From Pseudopelobacter sp964601865 (GTDB taxonomy: Bacteria; Desulfobacterota; Desulfuromonadia; Geobacterales; Pseudopelobacteraceae), in NCBI GenBank assembly GCA_964601865.1, contig CAZRPI010000001.1:5777-69776 (forward strand): a stretch of DNA of 64,000 nucleotides. Direction: 5' to 3'. The notes beneath the pieces were generated by a model. It was not told where the DNA came from, did no database searches, and saw only the letters and a list, made by a program, of their open reading frames with translations. Positions 27,787 through 36,195 of the stretch are shown here, one piece after another; position 1 is the first letter of the stretch, and each line of letters starts with the position of its first letter. The position numbers and the translations under genes are program-made.

Positions 27787-28703
27787 GGAACTCCTTCATC
27801 AATACCATTCTCGATGCCTGCAGACAACGGGAGGACATCTTTGTCATCAGCGGCGACGCCGGCCTGGGTGTATTTGACACCTTCAAGGAGGAATACCCTG
27901 ACCGTTTCCTCAACCTGGGAGCCGCCGAACAGAACATGATCAGTTTTGCCGCCGGGATGTCCATGACCGGCTACAAGGTGCTTGTTTACAACATCATACC
28001 TTTTGTCCTTTACCGCTGCTACGAGCAGGTGCGTAACGATATCTGTTATCAGGACCTGCCGATTATTCTGGCCGGCATCGGCAGTGGACTGACCTATTCA
28101 CCCCAGGGAATGACCCACTACTCCATAGAAGATCTGAGCCTCGCCCGTACACTCCCGAACCTGACCGTCTTGTCCCCAATTGACCCTGTTGAGGCAAGAG
28201 TGGCAGCCAATTATGCCCTATCCGCAGCCGCACCGGTATATGTCAGGCTTGCCAAGCGTGGCGAACCGGATATCCACACGACACAACAGCTTGATATAAG
28301 CGTGCCGCAACAACTGGTCACGGGCGATATTCCGGTCGCCCTTCTCTGTCATGGTTCCATTGGGGAGGAGGTTCTGCAAGCGGCCCGGATACTGTCCGAA
28401 GATGGCATCAGGCCCTTCGTGTTTTCGGTGCCAATGGTACAGCCACTCAATCGTGACACTTTACTCAGTTGCCTGAAAGGGATGCGGTCAGTGGTTTCGG
28501 TTGAAGAGCATTATCATTCCTGCGGCCTGGGCGCGGCCGTGAGGGAAAGTATCATGGACTCCTCTCTATCCTGCTCTCTCACCACCTTGGGATTACCATC
28601 CCGTTTCATCCATGAAGTCCACGACACGGCAGGAATGAGAAAACTGTTCGGGATTGATGCCGATTCGATTGCTTCTACTGTCAGATCGCAGTTGAGAGGT
28701 TGA
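27783..28703 (+). CDS. Transketolase, C-terminal subunit
   Basis: 306 residues: the pyrimidine-binding domain with FLNLGAAEQNMISFAAGMSMTG (the catalytic Glu in GAAEQN), YEQVRND, and GSGLTYSPQGMTHYSIEDLSLARTLPNLTVLSPIDPVEA, then the transketolase C-terminal domain (LCHGSIGEEVLQAARIL). With the 27004 product it completes an alpha2beta2-type enzyme. The presence between a GT9 gene and a methyltransferase gene, inside a nucleotide-sugar operon, points to a dedicated two-carbon addition or removal. Confidence 0.88.
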   Translation: MRNSFINTILDACRQREDIFVISGDAGLGVFDTFKEEYPDRFLNLGAAEQNMISFAAGMSMTGYKVLVYNIIPFVLYRCYEQVRNDICYQDLPIILAGIGSGLTYSPQGMTHYSIEDLSLARTLPNLTVLSPIDPVEARVAANYALSAAAPVYVRLAKRGEPDIHTTQQLDISVPQQLVTGDIPVALLCHGSIGEEVLQAARILSEDGIRPFVFSVPMVQPLNRDTLLSCLKGMRSVVSVEEHYHSCGLGAAVRESIMDSSLSCSLTTLGLPSRFIHEVHDTAGMRKLFGIDADSIASTVRSQLRG

Positions 28704-28705
28704 AC

Positions 28706-29368
28706 ATGGGAAAATTAAGAAATTATTTTACGCCTCTTCATACCAGTACGAAACGTGACTATCTCTCACGCATGTGTGATGCCAAAGTCGAGTGCATGCG
28801 AGTTGCCAAAAGATACGGGTCTGAGTTCTGGGATGGTGAGCGGCGGTACGGATATGGAGGCTTCAAGTATGACGGCAGATGGAAACCGGTCGCCGAACGT
28901 TTAATCGAAGATTACGGACTGGCCGGGAACTGCTCGATCCTTGACATAGGTTGCGGCAAGGGATTCCTGTTGTATGAACTCCATCAGTTACTACCGGAAG
29001 CACGTATTGCCGGGTTTGATATTTCAGAGTATGCCATCAACAACGCGAAGGATGAGATCCGTCACAACATCTTCCTGCACCGGGCTCAGGATCCGCTTCC
29101 CTATAAAGATCATGAGTTCGACCTGGCTATCTCGCTTACCACCCTCCACAATCTGCACCTGCCAGACCTGAAGGCCGCCCTGATGGAAATGGAACGGGTC
29201 GGCAGGCAGAAATATCTGGTTGTGGAGGGATACCGGAATGAGGAAGAGCTGTTTAACCTGCAGTGCTGGGCGCTGACCTGCGCCGCCTTCTTCACACCAG
29301 AGGAATGGATGTGGCTGTTTGGCCAGTTTGGTTACAGCGGGGACTACGAGTTTGTGTATTTCGACTGA
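28706..29368 (+). CDS. Class I SAM-dependent methyltransferase
   Basis: 220 residues. Motif I is ILDIGCGKGFLLYEL, followed by GFDISEYAI and the acidic motif with FDLAISLTTLHNLHLPDL. The first ~70 residues (GSEFWDGERRYGYGGFKYDGRWKPVAERLI) are typical of a group of sugar-cluster methyltransferases. Start 28706 is preceded by GAGAGGT; the frame also opens two codons earlier with TTG at 28700. It is two bases downstream of the transketolase stop. The methyl acceptor is unknown, but a sugar hydroxyl or amino group is likely in this setting. Confidence 0.85.
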   Translation: MGKLRNYFTPLHTSTKRDYLSRMCDAKVECMRVAKRYGSEFWDGERRYGYGGFKYDGRWKPVAERLIEDYGLAGNCSILDIGCGKGFLLYELHQLLPEARIAGFDISEYAINNAKDEIRHNIFLHRAQDPLPYKDHEFDLAISLTTLHNLHLPDLKAALMEMERVGRQKYLVVEGYRNEEELFNLQCWALTCAAFFTPEEWMWLFGQFGYSGDYEFVYFD

Positions 29369-29386
29369 TCGTTCCAGGAGAGAGTA

Positions 29387-30457
29387 ATGGGGTTGCTCTA
29401 CACCCGCATGAAAATATTCCACTTCAACGCCAAGCTTGATTCACTCCAGCCAAGTTCCGGGGGTATCCTTCCGCCGCTCAACGTACGCATCAAACCGACC
29501 AATGCCTGCAACCATAACTGCTGGTATTGCGCCTACCGTGCGGAAAATCTGCAACTTGGACAGGATATGAACCAGAAGGATTCCATACCGCGGGACAAGA
29601 TGCTGGAGATCATCGATGATCTGATGGCAATGGAAGTGAAGGCGGTTACCTTCAGCGGCGGGGGCGACCCGTTCTGTTATCCGCACCTGTTGGAAACGGT
29701 GCAAAAACTGGCCGCAACTCCGATCAAATTTGCCGCGCTTACTAATGGTTCACGCCTGACCGGCGAAGTCGCGGAAGTTTTTGCCAAACACGCCACCTGG
29801 TTGCGAGTCTCCATGGACGGCTGGGACAACGCCAGCTACCGTGAGTACCGCGGATGTTCCGATGGGGAGTTCACCAACATCATCCGCAATATGGAACAGT
29901 TCAAAAAAATTGGTGGGAAGTGTTATCTGGGAGTCTGTATCGTTGTTGATAACAATAACTACGAGCATATCTACGATTTGATCCAACTCCTGCACGCAAC
30001 CGGAGTCAACAGCGTCAAGGTCTCACCCTGCATCGTCAGCAACAGTTGTGACGACAATTATAACTACCACGTTCCGCTTTTTGATTCGGTAAAAGAGCAG
30101 ACCCTGCGGGCACAGCAGGAGTTCACCGGGGAAGGCTTTGAACTGTATGATGCCTACCATTACCAACTGGGAACATTTGCCAAAGATTATTCATGGTGTC
30201 CCTACCTTCAGATTGTCCCGGTCATCGGCGCCGACCTGAATATCTACTCTTGCCACGACAAGGCATACAACCTTGCGGAAGGATTGCTGGGTTCAATCAC
30301 AGACACACGGTTCCGTGATTTCTGGTTCTCCGACAAGAGGCGGTTTTACCGAATTAATCCGAGACGAGACTGCAACCATCATTGTGTTGTTGACAGCAAT
30401 AATCGTATGGTTCTGGAATATCTGAATGTTGACGAAAACCATCGGGAGTTTTTGTAA
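29387..30457 (+). CDS. Radical SAM protein 3 of the island
   Basis: 356 residues: RIKPTNACNHNCWYCAYRA carries the cluster motif CNHNCWYC, then FSGGGDPFCYPHL. A C-terminal Cys set (WCPYLQIVPVIGADLNIYSCHDKAYNL and CNHHC) suggests an auxiliary cluster. It lacks the HINFI tail of proteins 2 and 4. The start has GGAGAGAG just upstream. It begins 18 bases after the methyltransferase gene and ends 3 bases before the SDR gene. Substrate unknown. Confidence 0.84.
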   Translation: MGLLYTRMKIFHFNAKLDSLQPSSGGILPPLNVRIKPTNACNHNCWYCAYRAENLQLGQDMNQKDSIPRDKMLEIIDDLMAMEVKAVTFSGGGDPFCYPHLLETVQKLAATPIKFAALTNGSRLTGEVAEVFAKHATWLRVSMDGWDNASYREYRGCSDGEFTNIIRNMEQFKKIGGKCYLGVCIVVDNNNYEHIYDLIQLLHATGVNSVKVSPCIVSNSCDDNYNYHVPLFDSVKEQTLRAQQEFTGEGFELYDAYHYQLGTFAKDYSWCPYLQIVPVIGADLNIYSCHDKAYNLAEGLLGSITDTRFRDFWFSDKRRFYRINPRRDCNHHCVVDSNNRMVLEYLNVDENHREFL

Positions 30458-30460
30458 TCA

Positions 30461-31339
30461 ATGAGTATGCCCCCCCAAAAAGTGCTTGTCTTCGGAAGTA
30501 CCGGCAAACTTGGATCAGCTCTAACAGCTGCATTCGCAACGGCCTCGTACATGGTCATTCCGCTTAATCGCTCCGAGTGCGATGTCAATGACCATGCTCA
30601 GGTGCATTGCAAAGTCAAACAAATACGGCCCGACATTGTTATCAACGCCATAGCCTTCAACGGCATCGACGCCTGCGAAGCAAGTCCGCAACAGGCACTG
30701 GCAATCAACACCCTTTTCCCCAAACTGCTGGCCGAACTCTCGCAAATATATTCTTTTTTACTCGTACACATCAGCAGTGACGCGGTCTTCAGCGGCACAC
30801 AGGGGGGGTATTTCAAGGAAACGAGTATCGCAGCCCCCATCAATTTGTACGGCTTTACCAAGTTTGGCGGGGATTGTTTCGTGAGCGCCATTGCCAAACG
30901 CCATTACATTACCCGGATTTCGGTGCAGTTCGGGCCTACCCCCGGAAAGGCCCAGTTTATCGAGAAAATGCTGGAACGGATCCGGCATGGCGCAGATCAT
31001 CTGCAAGTATCCGACGATATTATTGCTTCTCCCAGCTACAGCAGGGATGTCGCTGAACGCATCAGGACCCTTGTTGATGAACGGAGTCCCTTTGGGTTGT
31101 ACCACATTGCAAATGAGGGGAAGGCTTCACTTTATGAACTGGTGAAGGAACTTGTTCGAATCATGGAGTGGGGTGTTGTGGTAGTACCGGTTCCCCACAG
31201 TACATTCCCATCACAGGGTATCAAAAACACCTATACCCCCATCCGGTCGGAAAGAATTGCGCCTTTGCGCCCCTGGCGTGATGCATTGATGGCATATTGC
31301 CGGGAAGCACTGATAGACAAAGGAAGGATAGATGGCTGA
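30461..31339 (+). CDS. RmlD-like sugar reductase (SDR)
   Basis: 292 residues of the dTDP-4-dehydrorhamnose reductase family: VLVFGSTGKLGSAL, NAIAFNGIDACE, HISSDAVFSG and the catalytic YGFTK. It should reduce a keto nucleotide sugar. A second such enzyme in the island (the first is at 20976) implies a second sugar, or a second ketone created by the transketolase or radical SAM steps. The last bases overlap the start of the next radical SAM gene by eight. Confidence 0.84.
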   Translation: MSMPPQKVLVFGSTGKLGSALTAAFATASYMVIPLNRSECDVNDHAQVHCKVKQIRPDIVINAIAFNGIDACEASPQQALAINTLFPKLLAELSQIYSFLLVHISSDAVFSGTQGGYFKETSIAAPINLYGFTKFGGDCFVSAIAKRHYITRISVQFGPTPGKAQFIEKMLERIRHGADHLQVSDDIIASPSYSRDVAERIRTLVDERSPFGLYHIANEGKASLYELVKELVRIMEWGVVVVPVPHSTFPSQGIKNTYTPIRSERIAPLRPWRDALMAYCREALIDKGRIDG

Positions 31340-32423
31340 TACAACATATCGCATGGATGGACATAAGCTATACTGGCATCTCGATCGGGTCAACGACTGG
31401 ATGAACGGCAAAAGGATAGCGCCGTTGCATATCGATGTCGGTTTGAGCAAGGGATGCAACATCAGATGCCATTACTGTTTCGGGGTTGTTCAGGGAAACC
31501 GCTACCAGGAAGGCAAAGAGATCTTTTTTGCGCGTGAACCGCTGTTGAATTATGTCCGGGAGGCAGGCGAAGTCGGTGTCAGATCCATGGCAATCATAGG
31601 CGAAGCCGAACCGCTTCTCAATCCCCACGCATATGAGGCAATCATTGCCGGCAAGAAATCGGGGGTCGATATGGCGCTCGGCACCAACGGCATCCTGTTC
31701 GACACCGGAAATAGCGGGCAGAAGGCGCTGGAGCATCTTACCTGGTTGCGCTTCAATATCAGCGCAGCCTCGCAACAATCGTATCAGCGCCTTCACAACA
31801 GTCCCGACTTCGCTACCCTTTTGGAAAAAATAAGGTTCTGCCTTGACACCAAGCGCAAAAACAATCTGCCGGTAACCATCGGATTCCAGATGGTCTTAAC
31901 GCCACAGGATATAGACGAGGTGTTACCATTGACCCGTCTTGCCAAAGAACTGGGAGTGGATTATCTGGAAATCAAACATTGCGGAGACACGGTAAAAAAT
32001 GACCTGGGCATTTTCAATAAACTCGGCATGTATGATCAGTTCAGGGAAATCCTGCTGCGGGCAGAACAGGAATCGACCGATACGTTCAGGGTTATTGTAA
32101 AATGGGGCAACATCACTCGCAAAGGGAAACGCGCCTATAACTGCTGTCTCGGCGCCCCCTTCCTGCTCTATTCCAGCGGTGACGGCAAGCTGTATCCCTG
32201 CGGCATGTTCTTTTCCTACCGTGAGCCTGAGTTCTGTCTCGGAGACCTGAACCGGCAATCATTCAAGTCAATCGTTGAAAGCGATGCGTACTGGAATACC
32301 ATGAAGAAAATCCAGACTGACATCAGGGTGCATGAAGAATGCTACGCCAGCTGCAAAACCAATGCGATCAATGAGTTCTTGTACACCCTGATCAATCCTC
32401 CGCAACATATCAACTTCATCTAG
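31332..32423 (+). CDS. Radical SAM/SPASM protein 4, HINFI-tail type
   Basis: 363 residues: GCNIRCHYCFG (cluster motif CNIRCHYC), IIGEAEPLLNP, and a SPASM-like region with CCLGAPFLLYSSGDGKLYPCGMFF and CYASC. It ends NAINEFLYTLINPPQHINFI, matching the tail of protein 2 (24976), with which it shares the DGHKL-like start (MDGHKLYWHLDRV versus FDGHKLIYHPGRV). The two are paralogues kept at different places in the same operon. Start ATG 31332 lies within the SDR gene's end. Confidence 0.85.
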   Translation: MADTTYRMDGHKLYWHLDRVNDWMNGKRIAPLHIDVGLSKGCNIRCHYCFGVVQGNRYQEGKEIFFAREPLLNYVREAGEVGVRSMAIIGEAEPLLNPHAYEAIIAGKKSGVDMALGTNGILFDTGNSGQKALEHLTWLRFNISAASQQSYQRLHNSPDFATLLEKIRFCLDTKRKNNLPVTIGFQMVLTPQDIDEVLPLTRLAKELGVDYLEIKHCGDTVKNDLGIFNKLGMYDQFREILLRAEQESTDTFRVIVKWGNITRKGKRAYNCCLGAPFLLYSSGDGKLYPCGMFFSYREPEFCLGDLNRQSFKSIVESDAYWNTMKKIQTDIRVHEECYASCKTNAINEFLYTLINPPQHINFI

Positions 32424-32434
32424 GAGTATGCATA

Positions 32435-33091
32435 ATGGAAGACAAATATATCAGCGAGCATATTGAGTACAGGGATGAAGAACGCATCCGCCTGGGAATG
32501 ATGTCAAGCCATCGCTGGAGGATGGACCCCAAGGTGCTGCTGTTCTCAATGGCCCGATATAAATTCATCGCAAAGATGCTGACAGGAAAAAATGAGGTGC
32601 TCGAAGTCGGTTGCGGAGACGGCTGGGGGGCCAACATTGTCGTGCGAGAAGTTGGCTCAATCTTATGCGTAGATATGGACCCGGTCCTGGTCAAAGAATG
32701 CGAAGAGTTGAAAACCGACGACCGGATATCCTTTGCCCGGCATGATCTGCGCAAAGCACCCGTTAAACCTGCGCGCGATGCGGTATATCTGCTTGATGTG
32801 CTGGAACATCTGGAAAAAGAGGATGAAGATATTTTTTTGAGAAACATCGCGGCATCAATAACAGCAGACGGTATCTGCATTGTGGGCATCCCCAGCCTGG
32901 AAAGTCAGGAATACGCCTCCAAGCCGAGTCGCGCCACCCATGTTAACTGCAAAAGCGGCAATGACCTGAAACAGACCCTTGAGAAATATTTCAGGAATGT
33001 CTTCCTGTTCAGCATGAACGATGAAGTTGTGCATACCGGCTTTACCAAGATGGCCCACTACCTGCTGTGTCTCTGCGTCGGAGTGCGCTAG
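32435..33091 (+). CDS. Class I SAM-dependent methyltransferase
   Basis: 218 residues: motif I VLEVGCGDGWGANIV, VDMDPVLV, and YLLDVLEHLEKEDED. This is a Methyltransf-type fold with a short N-terminal cap (KYISEHIEYRDEERIRLGMMSSHRWRMDPK). It sits 11 bases after radical SAM protein 4 and 4 bases before the Nudix gene. The substrate is unknown; N- or O-methylation of a sugar fits the context. Confidence 0.83.
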   Translation: MEDKYISEHIEYRDEERIRLGMMSSHRWRMDPKVLLFSMARYKFIAKMLTGKNEVLEVGCGDGWGANIVVREVGSILCVDMDPVLVKECEELKTDDRISFARHDLRKAPVKPARDAVYLLDVLEHLEKEDEDIFLRNIAASITADGICIVGIPSLESQEYASKPSRATHVNCKSGNDLKQTLEKYFRNVFLFSMNDEVVHTGFTKMAHYLLCLCVGVR

Positions 33092-33095
33092 GCCG

Positions 33096-33506
33096 ATGCA
33101 CTGCGTCGCCCTGATCGTTCTGTATGATGACCGGCAGGACGTTTTGCTTCAGCACCGGACTGATGATGCTCACCTTTTCCCCGGCCACTGGGCTTTTTTC
33201 GGCGGAAGCTGTGAATCCGATGAAACACCGCTCGAAGCGGTTATCCGGGAAACGGAGGAGGAACTCTGCTACCGCCTGACTTCTCCCCGACTTGTCATGG
33301 AACAGCCGTTTTCAGTAAATGGTCTTGAATGCTTGATGTACCTGTATGTTGAGCAGCACCACGGCGATAAGAGCATGTTGCGATTGTGCGAGGGACAGGG
33401 GTGGGGATGGTTTGGAGCTGGCGAAACCGAAAAACTCCTGATGACGGAGCATGATCGTTCCGCACTGCGTGTCGCACGAAACTTTATATCCGGACAAACA
33501 CAATGA
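33096..33506 (+). CDS. Nudix hydrolase
   Basis: 136 residues with a Nudix box GSCESDETPLEAVIRETEEELCY: the GX5EX7REUXEE core is intact but the glycine near its end is Cys. The start MHCVALIVLYDDRQDVLLQHR and FPGHWAFFGG are typical. Nudix enzymes cleave nucleoside diphosphates linked to another group; in a sugar cluster GDP- or other NDP-sugar hydrolysis is plausible. Start ATG 33096 has no strong RBS but the extension upstream (to 33021) is a shifted reading of the methyltransferase end. The stop overlaps the next gene by four bases. Confidence 0.82.
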   Translation: MHCVALIVLYDDRQDVLLQHRTDDAHLFPGHWAFFGGSCESDETPLEAVIRETEEELCYRLTSPRLVMEQPFSVNGLECLMYLYVEQHHGDKSMLRLCEGQGWGWFGAGETEKLLMTEHDRSALRVARNFISGQTQ

Positions 33507-34975
33507 ACATCCACCCCCTATCAATGGATCAGCAGCAGTCTTTACGCGGCCAGCCCAAGCGGCTTCTGCTCGCCTATCCCAATATGCGCTGGCATAAAGA
33601 GGACAGCGTAACGCTCTGGAATCTTGATCCAACAGCACTCTGCCTGTTGGCTGCAACGGTCAGAGACCTGGTGGAGATCAAGATCCTTGACGCCCAGTTT
33701 CACAACCTGGACAGGGACACGTTCAAGCGACAGATTGCCGACTATCAACCGGATTACGTCGGCCTGTCACTGCTGACCAGTGAGTATGAAGAAGCTTTGT
33801 ACGGAGCTGCCCGGCTCGTTAAGGAAGTCAATCCTGATATCACGGTGATTGCCGGTGGCGTCCATGTTACGACCATGCCTGACCATGTCATGGAGACGTG
33901 CGAGGCCATCGATTACTGCGTCATTGGCGAGGGGGAACATGTTCTGCGGGAACTGATACGCTATCTTCAGGGAACAGACGCTTTACCGAAGTCAGGCCTT
34001 GCCTATCGCAGCGGCAATGTAATCATACAGAAGCAGGCAATAGTTGACAACCTGTCGGAACTTCCCTGGCCAGCCTACGATCTGGTCGATTTTTCCGCCT
34101 ACATTCAAAAACCGCAACGGGGCTTCACCTCCAATCAACCGCCTGCATACCCCTATGTGCGGATGGTAACAACCCGTGGCTGCCCCTTCGGATGCACTTT
34201 CTGCCAGGTTGAAACCATAGCGGGGCGTCGGGTGAGAACCCGTGACCCGGTGGACGTCGTCAATGAGCTGGAATTCCTGAAAGAACGTTACGGCATCCGC
34301 TCCATCGTATTTGATGAAGACAACATCCTGTTGGGAGAGAACGACTATGCACGTCGGCTTTTCCGCGAAATGAGCGACCGAAAGCTGAACCTTCCCTGGA
34401 TCGCGTCGGCGTTTGCGCTCTTTCTGATAACCGATGACCTGCTTGCCCTGATGAAAGAATCGGGATGCGTCGGTATCAACGTCGCCATCGAATCGGGCAA
34501 TGAGCGTGTCTTGAAGGAAATTATCCACAAACCGATAAAAAATCTTCAAGCCATACCGGACATAATCGCCAGGGTTCAGGCGCAGGGAATTTACTGCATC
34601 GCCAATTTCATAGTCGGATTTCCCGGCGAAACCTGGAATGAAATTCGTGAGACAATTGCCTTTGCGGAACAATGTGGCGCGGATTATGTCAAGATTTACG
34701 CGGCAGTGCCACTGTACAGGACCAAGCTCTATTATCTGGCAAAGGAAAAGGGATTGCTGCTCTGCAACGATGAAATCCCCAAGGTTGATTGGCGCTACGG
34801 CCAGATTACTTCCGATGAGTGGACGGCAAAGGATATCAGCATCCTCAGGGTTTACGAGTGGGATCGAATCAACTTTGCGCCCCATAAGATAAAACGTTTG
34901 ATTGAAATCACCGGAGCGACCGAAGAAGAGTTAAACGCTGTGCGGAAGAACACAAGGGATAACCTAACTTGGTGA
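33503..34975 (+). CDS. Cobalamin-binding-type radical SAM protein 5
   Basis: 490 residues. The first ~180 are a B12-binding-like domain (RLLLAYPN, IKILDAQFHNLD, VIAGGVHVTTMPDHVME, CVIGEGEHVLREL), although no DxHxxG cobalamin motif is evident. The radical SAM core follows with RGCPFGCTFC (cluster motif CPFGCTFC, about residue 226) and IESGNERVLKEI. This class (BchE/methyltransferase-like) includes C-methylases and cyclases. Last gene of the compact run; ATG overlaps the Nudix stop by four bases. Confidence 0.87.
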   Translation: MNIHPLSMDQQQSLRGQPKRLLLAYPNMRWHKEDSVTLWNLDPTALCLLAATVRDLVEIKILDAQFHNLDRDTFKRQIADYQPDYVGLSLLTSEYEEALYGAARLVKEVNPDITVIAGGVHVTTMPDHVMETCEAIDYCVIGEGEHVLRELIRYLQGTDALPKSGLAYRSGNVIIQKQAIVDNLSELPWPAYDLVDFSAYIQKPQRGFTSNQPPAYPYVRMVTTRGCPFGCTFCQVETIAGRRVRTRDPVDVVNELEFLKERYGIRSIVFDEDNILLGENDYARRLFREMSDRKLNLPWIASAFALFLITDDLLALMKESGCVGINVAIESGNERVLKEIIHKPIKNLQAIPDIIARVQAQGIYCIANFIVGFPGETWNEIRETIAFAEQCGADYVKIYAAVPLYRTKLYYLAKEKGLLLCNDEIPKVDWRYGQITSDEWTAKDISILRVYEWDRINFAPHKIKRLIEITGATEEELNAVRKNTRDNLTW

Positions 34976-35010
34976 TTTAACGGCACATCACACTTCAACA
35001 AGGTAATGTA

Positions 35011-36174
35011 ATGACCACACAGAATAGAGATTTCCTTACCCCGGCTCATCCACTTTCTTCGCTAAACTTCATGTTTACGGAAAAATGCAACCTTCGGTGT
35101 GTATATTGTCCCAAATACTCAGCAACAGATACAAGTGGCCATATTTCGCAGACACTCCTTGAATATATAATTGAATACATAAAGAGCAATCATATCAAAT
35201 CGGCAGGTGTTGGCTTCTATGGGGAGACCTTTTGTTTTCCAGGATGGGAGCGATATGCCGGAGAACTGGTCAATGCTGGTGTGGACATGTCAATATGCTC
35301 AAACTGGAATCACAAGCTGTCTGACAACCAAATAGGGGTGTTGAGCAGATTCAAGCTTATCCAGTTCAGCATCGACACTACAAATCCTGACTTACTACGC
35401 ACAATTCGCCCCCCAGCAGACCTTAAAACCATATTATTCAACATGCATCTAATACGCAGCAGGACTATTCTTGATCGTGTACAGCACCCGATTTTCATGT
35501 GGTGCAGCGTATTAAGTCACAAGATAATACCCTACTTATCGGACTTTGTTGCCATGGCAATTTCCAATGGCGTGAAGCATATAAATTTCAACGAACTGGA
35601 GTATTACGAAGATTCCAGCCATGAACTCAAAAGTGTTTTTGACCTTGAAAACATGGAATTTGTTGTCGCTGCAGACGAGATTCTCAAAATGGATTTGCTG
35701 GCCAAAAGTTATGGCATTGAAATCACCTATGCGTTCAACTCATTCCTGGATGTTATCAGGACAAGGAAGCAGCAAATATTATCCGGCAGCAATGACAGCA
35801 TGTCCAACACTGTCTGCAGACTACCGTTACAAGGGATTCAAGGCATTTCAAGCCACTTGACATTACCCTCAACATCTTTACCACCTCATGGCAATAATAC
35901 GCATACCAGATTATGTTTGCAGCCTTGGACTACGGCTTACATCCTTGCCAATGGCACGGTCTGCAGCTGTTGCGTAAGGGGTGAGAGCATGGGGAGAATA
36001 TCCGCTGATACAAATCTTGATGATATTTTGAACAACAATAAATATAGAGAGCTCAGATGGCGTCTGTTAACGGGGAATATTGTCGATAACGCCTGCCTGG
36101 CCTGTCCTGTCACGCCAATCGTTGAAAAATCAATCCTGCATGAGTCTTTGCTGCAATCCCTTATTCGCACATGA
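35011..36174 (+). CDS. Radical SAM/SPASM protein 6
   Basis: 387 residues: FMFTEKCNLRCVYCPKYS (cluster motif CNLRCVYC), then a barrel without GGE but with GFYGETFCFPG in its place, and C-terminal cysteines (CLQPWTTAYILANGTVCSCCVRGE and NACLACPV) typical of SPASM proteins. It begins 35 bases after the previous gene and opens the AT-rich part of the island, so it may have come with the next genes rather than the run before. Substrate unknown. Confidence 0.83.
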   Translation: MTTQNRDFLTPAHPLSSLNFMFTEKCNLRCVYCPKYSATDTSGHISQTLLEYIIEYIKSNHIKSAGVGFYGETFCFPGWERYAGELVNAGVDMSICSNWNHKLSDNQIGVLSRFKLIQFSIDTTNPDLLRTIRPPADLKTILFNMHLIRSRTILDRVQHPIFMWCSVLSHKIIPYLSDFVAMAISNGVKHINFNELEYYEDSSHELKSVFDLENMEFVVAADEILKMDLLAKSYGIEITYAFNSFLDVIRTRKQQILSGSNDSMSNTVCRLPLQGIQGISSHLTLPSTSLPPHGNNTHTRLCLQPWTTAYILANGTVCSCCVRGESMGRISADTNLDDILNNNKYRELRWRLLTGNIVDNACLACPVTPIVEKSILHESLLQSLIRT

Positions 36175-36195
36175 CTCCGAAAGAGGCCACCAATA

